A stretch of 64,000 nt of DNA from Roseovarius lutimaris (GTDB lineage Bacteria; Pseudomonadota; Alphaproteobacteria; Rhodobacterales; Rhodobacteraceae): positions 87,051-151,050 of the forward strand of contig NZ_FOVP01000011.1 in assembly GCF_900115165.1 (NCBI RefSeq), read 5' to 3'. The notes under the pieces are model-generated. The model ran no database searches. It was not told the origin of the DNA and worked only from the letters and a program-made list of their open reading frames with translations. This document shows positions 33,481 through 42,128 of this stretch, in pieces. Within the stretch, counting starts at the first letter, position 1, and every line of letters starts with the position of its first letter. The translations under genes and the position numbers were made by a program.

Positions 33481-33506
33481 TTTACCCGCCATGATGCGTT
33501 ATTGAT

Positions 33507-33537
33507 GGGCCTCGGGGGATACCTCGGGGCCCTTTGC
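33507..33537 (+). terminator. Probable terminator of sdhCDAB
   Basis: GGGCC (33507-33511) pairs with GGCCC (33528-33532), with further pairing inside (CGGGG and CCTCG), followed by TTTGCCTT. It is 27 bp after the sdhB stop. Confidence 0.6.
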
Positions 33538-33632
33538 CTTGCGCCTGGCGCATAGCGAGAGTGCAAGAGTGGTGGTTTAATGCCGCAACGCAGCATCTTA
33601 TGTTCGGTTCAGATAGAAATGGAGAACATACC

Positions 33633-33794
33633 ATGGCGAACCGAGCAGAAGAGATTAAATACGAACCTGTCAAACCGGCTGCGGCCTTGCCCGATTGGGT
33701 AACGGCCTATTTCACGGCCTCCGAGCCCGCCAATCAGGTTGAGCCGCCGCATCAAAGCGCGCTGGAACAGATGTACGCCTATTACGAGGCCTAG
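33633..33794 (+). CDS. Small conserved protein (53 aa)
   Basis: A 53-residue acidic protein, MANRAEEIKYEPVKPAAALP then DWVTAYFTASEPANQVEPPH and SALEQMYAYYEA. The GGAGAA site seven bases before 33633 supports this start; an upstream ATG in frame at 33600 has none. No membrane segment and no known domain; the mix of aromatic residues and a DWVTAYF stretch suggests a folded peptide. It lies between sdhB and the AhpD-like gene and is followed by a small terminator. Confidence 0.65.
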   Translation: MANRAEEIKYEPVKPAAALPDWVTAYFTASEPANQVEPPHQSALEQMYAYYEA

Positions 33795-33827
33795 GGCCAC
33801 CCCCCTAGAACCTGTCACGCAAATGTG

Positions 33828-33855
33828 CCCCCTGCCCGATGTGGCGGGGGTTTTC
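33828..33855 (+). terminator. Small intrinsic terminator
   Basis: CCCCCTGCC (33828-33836) pairs with GGCGGGGG (33843-33850) with one bulged T, followed by TTTTC. It ends the 53-codon gene before the AhpD-like gene begins. Confidence 0.65.
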
Positions 33856-33903
33856 ATTTCTGGCGTACTGCGGGATGCTCTGGCGCAAAGAAGGAAAAAG
33901 ATC

Positions 33904-34482
33904 ATGCCGCTGTTGCCAAGCCTGCCCGAGCCCGCCCATTTGAGCGACCTTTACATGCTGTTCCCTGAGAATGTGCGCCCGCTGATGGAATATACCGATG
34001 GTCTGCTTCGGGGGGATGGCGCGTTAAGTGTGGGCGAGCGGGAATTGATTGCCACTTATGTGTCGGCGCTCAATGCCTGTACCTTTTGCGCAGGCGCGCA
34101 TCGGGCCTATGCCGAGGTGTTCGGCATCGCCCCGGCGTTGATCGACGCCCTGATCGAGGATTTTGACCGCGCGCCCGTGGATGAAAAATTGCGCCCGGTT
34201 CTGGCCTATGTTGCCAAGCTCAATACTTTGCCAAGCAAACTGGTAACGCGGGACGCGCAGGCGGTCTATGATGCCGGCTGGAGCGAGGCGGCGCTTTACG
34301 AGGCGGTGCAGGTCTGTGCCCTGTTCAACATGATGAATCGGATCATCGAGGGCACCGGGATCAATTTTGACTATGCCACCGCGCCCGGTGGGCATCACGC
34401 TCGCGGCACCCGCCCCGAAGATCAGACCCGGACCTATGGGAAATTCGGCGACATGATCGAGGCGGCGGCAAAGGAGCGATAG
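33904..34482 (+). CDS. Carboxymuconolactone decarboxylase/AhpD-like protein
   Basis: A 192-residue protein of the AhpD-like (CMD) family. The peroxidase-type CxxC motif is in YVSALNACTFCAGAHRAYAE, around residue 60, with the family's histidine three residues after the second cysteine. The neighbouring GVYGI-type helices (LSVGERELIATYVSALNACT, SEAALYEAVQVCALFNMMNR) are also typical. It probably has disulfide-based peroxidase or related redox activity, but most family members are uncharacterised. It heads a run with a 68-codon and a DUF1989 gene. Confidence 0.85.
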   Translation: MPLLPSLPEPAHLSDLYMLFPENVRPLMEYTDGLLRGDGALSVGERELIATYVSALNACTFCAGAHRAYAEVFGIAPALIDALIEDFDRAPVDEKLRPVLAYVAKLNTLPSKLVTRDAQAVYDAGWSEAALYEAVQVCALFNMMNRIIEGTGINFDYATAPGGHHARGTRPEDQTRTYGKFGDMIEAAAKER

Positions 34483-34485
34483 GGA

Positions 34486-34692
34486 ATGATTGTCGTTGTC
34501 GGTCTGATCATAGCCTTTGTGCTGGTTTTGATCCTGTCGAACCGGCGCACGCGGGCTTGCCGGTGGCGGGCCGACAGGCGGCAGGATCGCGAGGGTGAGT
34601 CGTGCTTCAACTGCATGACCTGCGGCGCGCAGGTCTTTACATCGACCGGAAAACCGCCTTTGGATTGCGTGGCCAACACGCCGAAATCCTGA
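34486..34692 (+). CDS. Small membrane protein with zinc-ribbon-like cysteines
   Basis: A 68-residue protein starting with a transmembrane helix (MIVVVGLIIAFVLVLILSNR) and continuing with a basic linker and a cysteine cluster, CFNCMTCGAQVFTSTGKPP then LDC. The spacing CxxCxxC...C resembles a small zinc ribbon. Its start lies 3 bp after the AhpD-like stop and its stop 10 bp before the DUF1989 gene, so it is in the same run. Function unknown. Confidence 0.65.
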   Translation: MIVVVGLIIAFVLVLILSNRRTRACRWRADRRQDREGESCFNCMTCGAQVFTSTGKPPLDCVANTPKS

Positions 34693-34702
34693 GAGGCCCG
34701 AG

Positions 34703-35545
34703 ATGACCCAACCCGCCGATGCCGATGCCCGCCGCGCCCTGCGCCCGGTGATCTGTTATCCCAATGACACGCTTCCCCGGCCCGACATGGCGCTTTACGC
34801 AGCCGCGCGCGCAGGGGCCAGCAAGGTGTCAGAGGTGCTGATTCCTGCGCGCGAGGCGGCGTGTTTTCGTGCCGATGCCGGGCAGTTTTTCCGCATCACC
34901 AGCGTCGAGGGCCCGCAGGTGGGCGATCTTAACCTGTGGAACGCGCGCGACCTTTCAGAGCGGTTCTATTCCGGAAAATCCCGCGCCTTGCACGGCACGC
35001 ATCTCACCTTGGGCGAGAGGATGTGGTCAAGTTTCCCCTATCTGCGCCCGATGGCGACGATTGTGGGCGATACGCTTGACTGGTACGGGATCGACGAATT
35101 TGGCGGTTCGGTGCATGATGTGATCGGCACGCGCTGTGATCCCTATACCGGCAATCTTCTGGTGGGAACGCAGTATCACCATTGCTGTCATTCCAATCTG
35201 ATCCGCGCGCTGGCCGATGAAACCGGCCTTGCCTTGGCCGAGGCCGAGCGTCATGTACATGACGTTCTCAACGTGTTCATGTGTACCGGGTTCACCCGCG
35301 ACACCGGCCAGTATTTCATGAAGGCCAGCCCGGTGCGCCCCGGCGATTACCTCGAATTTTTTGCCGAAATCGACATTCTTGGCGCGCTAAGTGCCTGTCC
35401 AGGGGGTGATTGCTCGTCCGAGCATTCGAGCGATAGCGCGGCGTGCTATCCGATGCTGGTCGAGGTCTTCGCGCCGGACCCCGCCGCGCTTGCGGGCTGG
35501 CACAGCCCGCTGGTGAATGGCTATGATCAAAGCCACGGTCGCTAG
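34703..35545 (+). CDS. DUF1989 (urea carboxylase-associated) family protein
   Basis: A 280-residue protein of the DUF1989 family, also called urea carboxylase-associated. It begins after a short variable part with VSEVLIPAREAACFRADAGQ and contains VGDLNLWNARDLSERFYSGK, HGTHLTLGERMWSSFPYLRP and DVIGTRCDPYTG, in which HxTHLxxGxxMWS is the family hallmark. The function is unproven; relatives are linked to urea amidolyase and to guanidine or allophanate metabolism. The CPGGDCSSEHSSD stretch near the end is typical too. It is the third gene of a short operon and followed by a strong terminator. Confidence 0.88.
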   Translation: MTQPADADARRALRPVICYPNDTLPRPDMALYAAARAGASKVSEVLIPAREAACFRADAGQFFRITSVEGPQVGDLNLWNARDLSERFYSGKSRALHGTHLTLGERMWSSFPYLRPMATIVGDTLDWYGIDEFGGSVHDVIGTRCDPYTGNLLVGTQYHHCCHSNLIRALADETGLALAEAERHVHDVLNVFMCTGFTRDTGQYFMKASPVRPGDYLEFFAEIDILGALSACPGGDCSSEHSSDSAACYPMLVEVFAPDPAALAGWHSPLVNGYDQSHGR

Positions 35546-35553
35546 ATGAAAAA

Positions 35554-35585
35554 AACGCCCCCGAAAGATATCCGGGGGCGTTTTG
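35554..35585 (+). terminator. Bidirectional intrinsic terminator
   Basis: AACGCCCCCG (35554-35563) and CGGGGGCGTT (35573-35582) pair, flanked by A-runs on one side and TTTT on the other. It separates the convergent DUF1989 and clpB genes and can serve both. Confidence 0.9.
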
Positions 35586-35588
35586 AGG

Positions 35589-38207
35589 TTAATGAACCAC
35601 GGCATCCTGTGGTGGTTCCTGCCGGGTTGTGCCGACACGATCCCCGATGATTAGCCCCTCCGCGCCGGCAGAGACCGGCACGGTGCTGCCATCCAGAATA
35701 TCCCCGGCCAAAAGCGACTCTGCCAGAGGATCCTGTAGGGCGCGCTGGATCACCCGTTTCAGGGGGCGCGCGCCAAACACCGGATCATAGCCCTCATCGG
35801 CCAGCCATTTGCGGGCGTCGGCATCCACATCCAGCGTGATCTTGCGCCCAGCCAGACGTTTCATCAAAAGACCAAGCTGAATATCGACAATCGCCCCCAT
35901 GTCGCCCCGGCTGAGGCGGTCAAAGATGATCGTCTCATCCAGACGGTTGAGGAATTCAGGCCGGAAATGCGCCCGCACCGCATCCATCACGTCGCGCTTG
36001 GCGTCGCTTGCATCAGCGCCTTCGGGCAGTTGGCTAAGTGCCTGCGCCCCAAGGTTCGAGGTCAAGATGATCAGCGTTTGCTTGAAGTCCACGCGATGCC
36101 CCTGACCATCGGTCAAAACGCCATCGTCAAGCACCTGGAGCAGCACGTTGAACACATCCGCATGGGCCTTTTCGACCTCGTCAAACAGGATCACCTGATA
36201 GGGGCGGCGGCGCACGGCCTCGGTCAGGACCCCGCCTTCGTCATAGCCGACATAGCCCGGAGGCGCACCGATCAGACGCGAGACCGAGTGTTTCTCCATG
36301 AATTCCGACATGTCGATCCGCACCATGGCGTTGTCATCGTCAAAGAGATATTCGGCCACCGCCTTGGTCAACTCGGTTTTCCCCACGCCGGTTGGCCCAA
36401 GGAAGAGGAACGACCCGAGCGGGCGGTTCTCGTCGTTAAGACCCGCGCGCGCCCGGCGCACGGCATTGGCCACGGCCTTGACCGCAAGGTTCTGGCCGAT
36501 CACCCGCTTGTGCAGGTTCTCTTCCATCCCAAGCAGTTTTTCGCGGTCACCCTCAAGCATCTTCGAGGTCGGGATGCCGGTCCAGCGTTCCACCACCTGC
36601 GCGATCTGCTCGGGGCGCACGGCCTCTTCGACCATGACGCCTTTGTCCTCGGCCTTTTCGGCCTCGGCCAGCTTTTTCTCAAGCCCCGGAATGACGCCAT
36701 AGGACAGCTCGCCGGCCTTGGCCAAATTGCCTTCGCGTTTGGCATGGTCAAGCTCGTTGCGGGCACGATCAAGCTGTTCCTTGAGGTCGCGCGCCCCGGC
36801 AAGCACGTCACGTTCTGCCTGCCATTGCGCGGTCATCTCGGAAGACCGTTCCTGCAACTCGGCCAGCTCTTTTTCCAGCTTTTCGAGCCGATCCTTGCTT
36901 GCCGCGTCGTCTTCCTTCTTGAGTGCCTCTGCCTCGATCTGCTTTTGCAGGATATCGCGGTCAAGCGTGTCGAGTTCCTCGGGTTTGCTATCCACTTCCA
37001 TGCGCAGACGGCTTGCGGCCTCGTCCATAAGGTCGATCGCCTTGTCGGGCAAAAACCGGTCGGTGATATAGCGATGGCTCAGCGTCGCAGCCGTTACCAG
37101 CGCCGAATCCGAGATCCGAACACCGTGGTGCACCTCGTATTTTTCCTTGATGCCGCGCAGGATCGAAATCGTGTCCTCGACTGTTGGTTCCTCAACCACA
37201 AGCGGTTGGAACCGGCGGGCAAGGGCTGCGTCTTTTTCAACGTGCTTGCGGTATTCATCAAGCGTGGTTGCGCCGATGCAATGCAATTCGCCGCGCGCAA
37301 GTGCCGGTTTGATCAGGTTGGCAGCATCCATCGCGCCATCGCCCTTGCCGGCCCCGATCAGGGTGTGCATTTCGTCGATGAACAGGATGATTTCACCGGC
37401 GGCCGATGTCACCTCGTTAAGGACGGCCTTAAGCCGCTCTTCAAACTCGCCGCGATATTTCGCGCCCGCGATAAGCGCGCCCATGTCGAGCGACAACAGC
37501 TTTTTGTTGCGCAGGCTTTCGGGCACGTCGCCATTGATAATGCGCAGCGCGAGGCCCTCGGCAATCGCGGTTTTACCCACGCCCGGCTCACCGATAAGGA
37601 CCGGGTTGTTCTTGGTGCGGCGGCTCAAAACCTGCATGGCGCGGCGGATTTCATCATCGCGGCCAATGATCGGGTCGATCTTGCCCTCTTCGGCGGCCTT
37701 AGTGAGGTCGCGCGCGTATTTCTCAAGCGCCTCATAGGTATCCTCGGCGCTCGCGCTATCGGCGGTGCGGCCCTTGCGGATATCGTTGATCGCCTCGTTG
37801 AGTTTCTGCGCCGATACGGCGCCGGCCTCAAGCGCGTCCTTGGCGGGGGATTTGACCAGCGCAAGCGCGGTCAGGATGCGTTCCACCGGCACAAAGCTGT
37901 CACCGGCCTTTTCGGCCAGCTTTTCAGCCTCGGCCAGAACCTTGCCGGTTTGTTGATCCATATAGGTCTGGCCCGTATCGCCCGACACCTGCGGGATTTT
38001 CCCGATCGCCAGATCAAGCGCCTGCACCACGCGCTCGGGCGCGCCACCGGCCCGGCGGATCAGGTTGCTGGCAAGTCCCTCGGGGTCGTCCATCAAGGCC
38101 TTCAGGATATGTTCGGGGGCTAGTTTCTGATGGCTTTCGCGCATCGCAATCGTCTGTGCGGCCTGAATAAAACCACGTGACCGTTCCGTGAACTTGTTGA
38201 AGTCCAT
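35589..38207 (-). CDS. clpB: ATP-dependent chaperone ClpB
   Basis: The Hsp100 disaggregase, 872 residues. It has the N domain ([20 protein letters not shown]), a first AAA+ domain with Walker [14 protein letters not shown] and Walker [19 protein letters not shown], a long coiled middle domain, and a second AAA+ domain with [20 protein letters not shown] and [20 protein letters not shown]. The tail ([20 protein letters not shown]) is typical. It threads aggregated proteins with DnaK. A sigma-32-like promoter is found 80-110 bp upstream. The start at 38207 is the known family start. Confidence 0.97.
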   Translation of the reverse strand: MDFNKFTERSRGFIQAAQTIAMRESHQKLAPEHILKALMDDPEGLASNLIRRAGGAPERVVQALDLAIGKIPQVSGDTGQTYMDQQTGKVLAEAEKLAEKAGDSFVPVERILTALALVKSPAKDALEAGAVSAQKLNEAINDIRKGRTADSASAEDTYEALEKYARDLTKAAEEGKIDPIIGRDDEIRRAMQVLSRRTKNNPVLIGEPGVGKTAIAEGLALRIINGDVPESLRNKKLLSLDMGALIAGAKYRGEFEERLKAVLNEVTSAAGEIILFIDEMHTLIGAGKGDGAMDAANLIKPALARGELHCIGATTLDEYRKHVEKDAALARRFQPLVVEEPTVEDTISILRGIKEKYEVHHGVRISDSALVTAATLSHRYITDRFLPDKAIDLMDEAASRLRMEVDSKPEELDTLDRDILQKQIEAEALKKEDDAASKDRLEKLEKELAELQERSSEMTAQWQAERDVLAGARDLKEQLDRARNELDHAKREGNLAKAGELSYGVIPGLEKKLAEAEKAEDKGVMVEEAVRPEQIAQVVERWTGIPTSKMLEGDREKLLGMEENLHKRVIGQNLAVKAVANAVRRARAGLNDENRPLGSFLFLGPTGVGKTELTKAVAEYLFDDDNAMVRIDMSEFMEKHSVSRLIGAPPGYVGYDEGGVLTEAVRRRPYQVILFDEVEKAHADVFNVLLQVLDDGVLTDGQGHRVDFKQTLIILTSNLGAQALSQLPEGADASDAKRDVMDAVRAHFRPEFLNRLDETIIFDRLSRGDMGAIVDIQLGLLMKRLAGRKITLDVDADARKWLADEGYDPVFGARPLKRVIQRALQDPLAESLLAGDILDGSTVPVSAGAEGLIIGDRVGTTRQEPPQDAVVH

Positions 38208-38287
38208 GGGGCTTCTCCTTTTGTTGCAAGCGTTATCCCGGTTGCGCACCCAACATTAGGCATACGCGTTCGGGAACCTCATGATCG

Positions 38288-38316
38288 AGATGGGTTTTGC
38301 GCCCCATCGGTTCAAG
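38288..38316 (-). promoter_or_regulatory. Sigma-32 (heat-shock) promoter of clpB
   Basis: On the minus strand CTTGAA (38316-38311), a 16-bp spacer and CCCATCT (38294-38288) match the heat-shock sigma factor consensus (CTTGAA-N13-17-CCCATnT). It is 81 bp from the clpB start codon, the expected distance and target. Confidence 0.75.
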
Positions 38317-38466
38317 CCCAAGGCTCACGGATTTGCGCGCGCCACGCGATGATATACATCAAACGGGCACATTTTTGTGACCTCCCCTTGGCGCAAGGGC
38401 CTGGAATCCCAATCTTAATAAAAGTTATCCACAGGGCAGATGGCCCGGAGCACAAGGATGCAGGCA

Positions 38467-38766
38467 ATGGAAATCCGGAAACTAACAATGGACGAAATCA
38501 GATATAACCCCGAGCGTGGCGCCTTTGAGGCGCAGGTGCGTATCCGGCAGGGCGATGATTGGTTCAGCTATCCGGCGCAGATCTGTGCGCCGCTTCATGC
38601 CGATTATGGATGGGTGATGCGCGGGCTGGTGGCCGATGCCGAGGCCGCACACCGTGGTAAGCGGGCGGGTCTGCGGCTTCGCCTTGCGGCAGGAAACGCG
38701 GCCTCTGCGGCACGGGCCAGCACCATGTTGCAGGTGCAGCGTATGTTGCGCAACATCGCAGCCTGA
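38467..38766 (+). CDS. Conserved hypothetical protein (99 aa)
   Basis: A cytoplasmic protein of 99 residues. It starts MEIRKLTMDEIRYNPERGAF and goes on with EAQVRIRQGDDWFSYPAQIC and a C-terminal alanine- and arginine-rich helix (AAGNAASAARASTMLQVQRM). I do not recognise the family. An AAGGA site lies 8 bases before the chosen start; in-frame ATGs at 38440 and 38488 are alternatives. It is divergent from clpB and 144 bp from another small gene. Confidence 0.65.
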   Translation: MEIRKLTMDEIRYNPERGAFEAQVRIRQGDDWFSYPAQICAPLHADYGWVMRGLVADAEAAHRGKRAGLRLRLAAGNAASAARASTMLQVQRMLRNIAA

Positions 38767-38909
38767 GATTTTAGGCAAACAACCGCCGATTGAGCGCCAG
38801 ATCAGGCGCGGCCCTGCCGATGGGAGAGTTGCGCGCAGTTTCACCGTCGTCGGCAGTTGGTTTTGCTCTAAACCTGTGCCCGTCAGTGGAAAGTATTACG
38901 GGTGCGTGG

Positions 38910-39179
38910 ATGGATATTACAAAGGTCAGGCTGCACGATCTGAAAAGCGAGGTGGTCAATCGCCGTCACAGCGCCGTCGTCTTGCTCGAAAACGAGGCTG
39001 GCCAGATCAGCCTCAAGACCAGCGTCACGACCGAAGAGGGGGTTGACGCGATGGCGCTTGCCGAAGCCTTGCTTGCCGATGCGATCCGGCAATTGACGCG
39101 GCTGCCCGAGTACCGCACCGGCAAAACGTCGATCACCGTGGCCAGGGATGCGCTTGACGGGGCGGTCGAGGGGGCTTGA
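38910..39179 (+). CDS. Conserved hypothetical protein (89 aa)
   Basis: An 89-residue protein, MDITKVRLHDLKSEVVNRRH then SAVVLLENEAGQISLKTSVT, with no membrane helix. The two halves look like a strand-rich part and a helix (EGVDAMALAEALLADAIRQL). It ends 67 bp before pyrF on the same strand. The start at 38910 is the first methionine that gives a typical N-terminus; upstream codons in frame are rich in serine and unlike a protein. Function unknown. Confidence 0.65.
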   Translation: MDITKVRLHDLKSEVVNRRHSAVVLLENEAGQISLKTSVTTEEGVDAMALAEALLADAIRQLTRLPEYRTGKTSITVARDALDGAVEGA

Positions 39180-39246
39180 CGCCGCGCGATGGCGCCGCGA
39201 CAAGGGCAGAGTTTTATCGCCTGTCCCCATGCCCGGAGCGCCGCAA

Positions 39247-39960
39247 ATGTCCGATGACCGCCTGATCGTTGCCCTCGATGTGCCCAATGCGCTTGCCGGG
39301 CTTCAACTGGCCGAACAACTTGGCGATGCGGTCTCATTCTACAAGATCGGTCTTGGGATGCTGACCGGCGGCGGGCTTGCGCTTGCGGATGAGTTGAAGC
39401 GCGAGCACGGCAAGCGCATTTTCCTTGATATGAAGCTTTTCGATATCGGCGCGACGATCGAGGCAGCGGTGCGTGGGTTGGCGCAATACGACCTTGATTT
39501 TCTGACCGTGCATGGCGATCCGCACGTTGTACGTGCCGCCAAAGAGGGGGCTTCGGGCAAGCCGCTCAAGATTCTGGCGGTGACGATTCTGACCTCGCTC
39601 GACCGGGCCGATCTTGATGCCGGGCTGATCCGGGCGGGGGATATCCCCGATCTGGTGGCCGAGCGCGCCGGGCGCGCGTTCGAGGCCGGGGCCGATGGCG
39701 TGATCGCCAGCCCGCAAGAGGCGGCGATGATCCGGGCGCTGCCGACTGCGGCGGGCAAGTTGATCGTGACGCCGGGCGTGCGCCCCGTTGGCGCGGCGCT
39801 TGGCGATCAAAAGCGCGTCGCCACCCCGGCAGAGGCGATTGCTGATGGCGCCGATCACATCGTCGTCGGCCGCCCGATCTGGGCCGCAGACAACCCCGAG
39901 GCCGCCGCCACGGCGATCCTGGACGAATTGCGCAATCCTCAAGCTGGTTTGAGTCAATAA
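39247..39960 (+). CDS. pyrF: Orotidine 5'-phosphate decarboxylase
   Basis: The last enzyme of UMP synthesis, turning OMP into UMP. The 237-residue TIM barrel shows the catalytic Asp-Lys array in LIVALDVPNALAG, YKIGLGML, and FLDMKLFDIGATIE with the DxKxxD tetrad. The phosphate-gripper region is seen in VTPGVRP and HIVVGRPIWAA. The start is the standard MSDDRLIVALDVP; the preceding 99 bases in frame have no family match. Downstream is an A+T-richer region that starts the candidate island. Confidence 0.96.
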   Translation: MSDDRLIVALDVPNALAGLQLAEQLGDAVSFYKIGLGMLTGGGLALADELKREHGKRIFLDMKLFDIGATIEAAVRGLAQYDLDFLTVHGDPHVVRAAKEGASGKPLKILAVTILTSLDRADLDAGLIRAGDIPDLVAERAGRAFEAGADGVIASPQEAAMIRALPTAAGKLIVTPGVRPVGAALGDQKRVATPAEAIADGADHIVVGRPIWAADNPEAAATAILDELRNPQAGLSQ

Positions 39961-39971
39961 GAACTCGAATT

Positions 39972-40847
39972 TTATTGCAGTGCGAGCCATATTCCGAGCG
40001 GCAAAACCGCGATGCTGGCAAAATGCCCCATAACGACCATCGAAGCCACTTTGTTCGGTTCGGTCTGGTACTTGTCAGCTAGCATATAGTTGAACACCGC
40101 AGAGGGCATGCAAGCGTAGAGGATGAATGCACCACGTTCGACCCCATCCAGCGGGATGACAAACAAAATACTGTAGCAAGCAATCAGTCGCAAACCTGTT
40201 GTCAGAATTGCGCCCTTCACCCCGACCCCTGCGTCTTTTACCTGACTTGTGGACAATCGCGCACCCAGTGACAATAGCATCATTGGGACAAGTATATTGC
40301 CGATCATCAACAAAGGTGTGTCCAACCAGACGGGCAGTTGCAAATCAAATTGAGCGAATGAAACCCCCAATACGGTTGCCCAAACCAGAGGGTTCGCAAA
40401 CAATGTGCGCCATTCGATGCGCCCGCTCATCAAACCCGCACCCAAGGTGAAATGAAGAATATTCGATAAGACTAACAATACGACGGCAATGGGCAATCCC
40501 TGAGGGCCAAAGGCTAGAACGATCAAGGGAATCCCAACAGGACCGACATTGGTGAACATTACGCAAGGCAAAAAAGCGCGCCATTCAGTGCTCGAAGCGC
40601 GAGCAAAGGGCAGTGCGATTAACCCGCTAAGCAAAATATGCAATGTGGCGGCGGCAGTAAAAAGAAGTGCCCCCGCGGGATCGAAATCCCGACTTGAAAG
40701 TGACGTAAAAATCAAAATCGGAAGCGCGATATCTATGGTCAACCGGTTTGCATCAGAAAAATCTGGTTTGACAGCTTTACTGTAGAAAAACCCAATGGAA
40801 ACAATCAGGAAAATGGGTATCGTAATCTCTAGAATTTGAACTAGCAT
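39972..40847 (-). CDS. AEC family transporter
   Basis: A 291-residue inner-membrane protein of the auxin efflux carrier family with about ten helices in two groups of five. Characteristic segments are MFTNVGPVGIPLIVLAFGPQ and ILYACMPSAVFNYMLADKYQ, in which the NxGxxGIP and PxAxxxxxLA motifs are typical of the fold. Possible cargo is a dicarboxylate or amino acid. The gene is visibly richer in A+T than the neighbouring core genes and lies in the island region convergent with pyrF, so it may have been acquired. No regulator is adjacent. Confidence 0.88.
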   Translation of the reverse strand: MLVQILEITIPIFLIVSIGFFYSKAVKPDFSDANRLTIDIALPILIFTSLSSRDFDPAGALLFTAAATLHILLSGLIALPFARASSTEWRAFLPCVMFTNVGPVGIPLIVLAFGPQGLPIAVVLLVLSNILHFTLGAGLMSGRIEWRTLFANPLVWATVLGVSFAQFDLQLPVWLDTPLLMIGNILVPMMLLSLGARLSTSQVKDAGVGVKGAILTTGLRLIACYSILFVIPLDGVERGAFILYACMPSAVFNYMLADKYQTEPNKVASMVVMGHFASIAVLPLGIWLALQ

Positions 40848-40991
40848 GAAAATCTCATCACTTTAACTTCTTGATCCCAATCGGATTTGTCGCGCCATTG
40901 GAGCTACCTTGAGATGCCGCAACACACTGCCCTCTACCTCACTTGAGCGTCTATCAATGTCGTCAGAGCGTCACAAGCGCCGCTTGTTCAG

Positions 40992-41174
40992 TCAGCGGGG
41001 CAAGCCTGGCAGGCGGTGCCGATGAAGGCGTTTGCGGAACACGTCCGCACTGGTCGCGCCAGGTCCTGCAAGGCTGCAAACGGTCTTGTTCAAAACTTCG
41101 ATGTCCATCGGAATACTTATCTTTCCACCTATTGCTCGCAACAATAGCTTCGATTTAACGGGAAGGCGGTTCAT
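40992..41174 (-). CDS. Small protein (60 aa) downstream of the restriction gene
   Basis: A 60-residue basic protein, MNRLPVKSKLLLRAIGGKIS then IPMDIEVLNKTVCSLAGPGA and an arginine- and histidine-rich end (VFRKRLHRHRLPGLPR). It has no hydrophobic segment. Its start codon overlaps the stop codon of the NaeI-like gene by 4 bp (ATGA), so it is translated with it. The basic tail suggests binding to DNA. It could be a control or accessory protein of the R-M unit or an unrelated short gene; I do not recognise it. Confidence 0.5.
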   Translation of the reverse strand: MNRLPVKSKLLLRAIGGKISIPMDIEVLNKTVCSLAGPGATSADVFRKRLHRHRLPGLPR

Positions 41175-42064
41175 TCCATTAGGTCAAACCCATGCTGCCT
41201 AGCTAACGCAAATTCTTTTACGTGCTCCAATCGGTAGGACACAAACTCGCTTGGCGAACAGGGCGGCAGGCCAAGCGCGCGGATCAGCGGCGCATCGAAA
41301 TGACCCGATAAAAGCAAGATCCCCTCGCGCGCCAAAAGATCGCGCGTGCCCCGGCCATTGTCCGAGCGAATGCGGCGCATGAAGTCATGTTGCCGGGCCA
41401 CGGCCTCGACCACATCGCGGGTGATGGCCACCTGTTGCACCTCGCGAAACAGCGTCGCCATGCGCCTGTTGCCCGATGTCCCGGCAAAGATCCGTTCGAC
41501 CGCCTCGGGCGTCACGGTGCGCCAGAAATTCGCCGGATAGGGATGATCCCTGAGCAGCCAGAGAATATTGGCAAAGCCCTGAGCAGAAACGCTTTTCTTG
41601 GCATCCTTGTTCTGACCAAGGGTCAGATACTCCGGCCGCGCGTTGATCAGGCCAAGATAACAGCGCGCGCGCCCCTCATCGGCGGCGACAAGGATACAAG
41701 GATGATCAACCGCCTCGGTCGGGATCATCCAATTGCTGCCCATGGTGTTCTTGATATCGACATCATGGCCCAGAATACGCGTATCAAGCCGCCCCTTGGG
41801 CAAGCTCAGAAGCGCGCGCAACTCGATCTCGACCCGGGTGCCGATATAGGTCTTTTCCGTCTTTTCAAGCTCGTCATAAGACCGCCGCCCGGTCTTGGGC
41901 GTCATGATCACATCGTCAATACACTGTCGAAGCATCGCCGGGAAGCTGGCGGCCAGTGTCGCATGCCCGCCCGCGCGTCTGGTAATCTCATCGGCGATGG
42001 CCGCAAGCAGCGGGTGATCCGGATGCCCGGCCACGACACTGCTGTCTGGAATGGTCTTTTTCAA
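41171..42064 (-). CDS. Type II restriction endonuclease, NaeI family
   Basis: A 297-residue endonuclease similar to NaeI (GCCGGC). The Glu-Asp-Asp-Lys active site is visible: VEIEL with Glu79, LDTR with Asp94, and VDIK with Asp103 and Lys105, with the same spacing as E70, D86, D95 and K97 of NaeI as I recall it. Other shared blocks are LEKTEKTYIGTRVEI and QHDFMRRIRSDNGRGTRDLL with AREGILLLSGH. The companion methyltransferase lies 64 bp upstream on the same strand. The DNA-ligase-like KYDGQR-type stretch of NaeI (L43 region) is replaced here by VIMTPKTGR. The recognition site is inferred and not proven. Confidence 0.85.
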   Translation of the reverse strand: MKKTIPDSSVVAGHPDHPLLAAIADEITRRAGGHATLAASFPAMLRQCIDDVIMTPKTGRRSYDELEKTEKTYIGTRVEIELRALLSLPKGRLDTRILGHDVDIKNTMGSNWMIPTEAVDHPCILVAADEGRARCYLGLINARPEYLTLGQNKDAKKSVSAQGFANILWLLRDHPYPANFWRTVTPEAVERIFAGTSGNRRMATLFREVQQVAITRDVVEAVARQHDFMRRIRSDNGRGTRDLLAREGILLLSGHFDAPLIRALGLPPCSPSEFVSYRLEHVKEFALARQHGFDLME

Positions 42065-42128
42065 CTGCGCCGCCCCGACAAACCGCTCTGTGCGCGACCC
42101 CTGTCACGTGGCGGGTGATTTGAAAAGT

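Noticed and set aside
40848..40991. Possible gene in the 144-bp gap between the AEC gene and the 60-codon gene
   Set aside because: No frame with a start and protein-like content in either strand; it looks like A+T-rich spacer.
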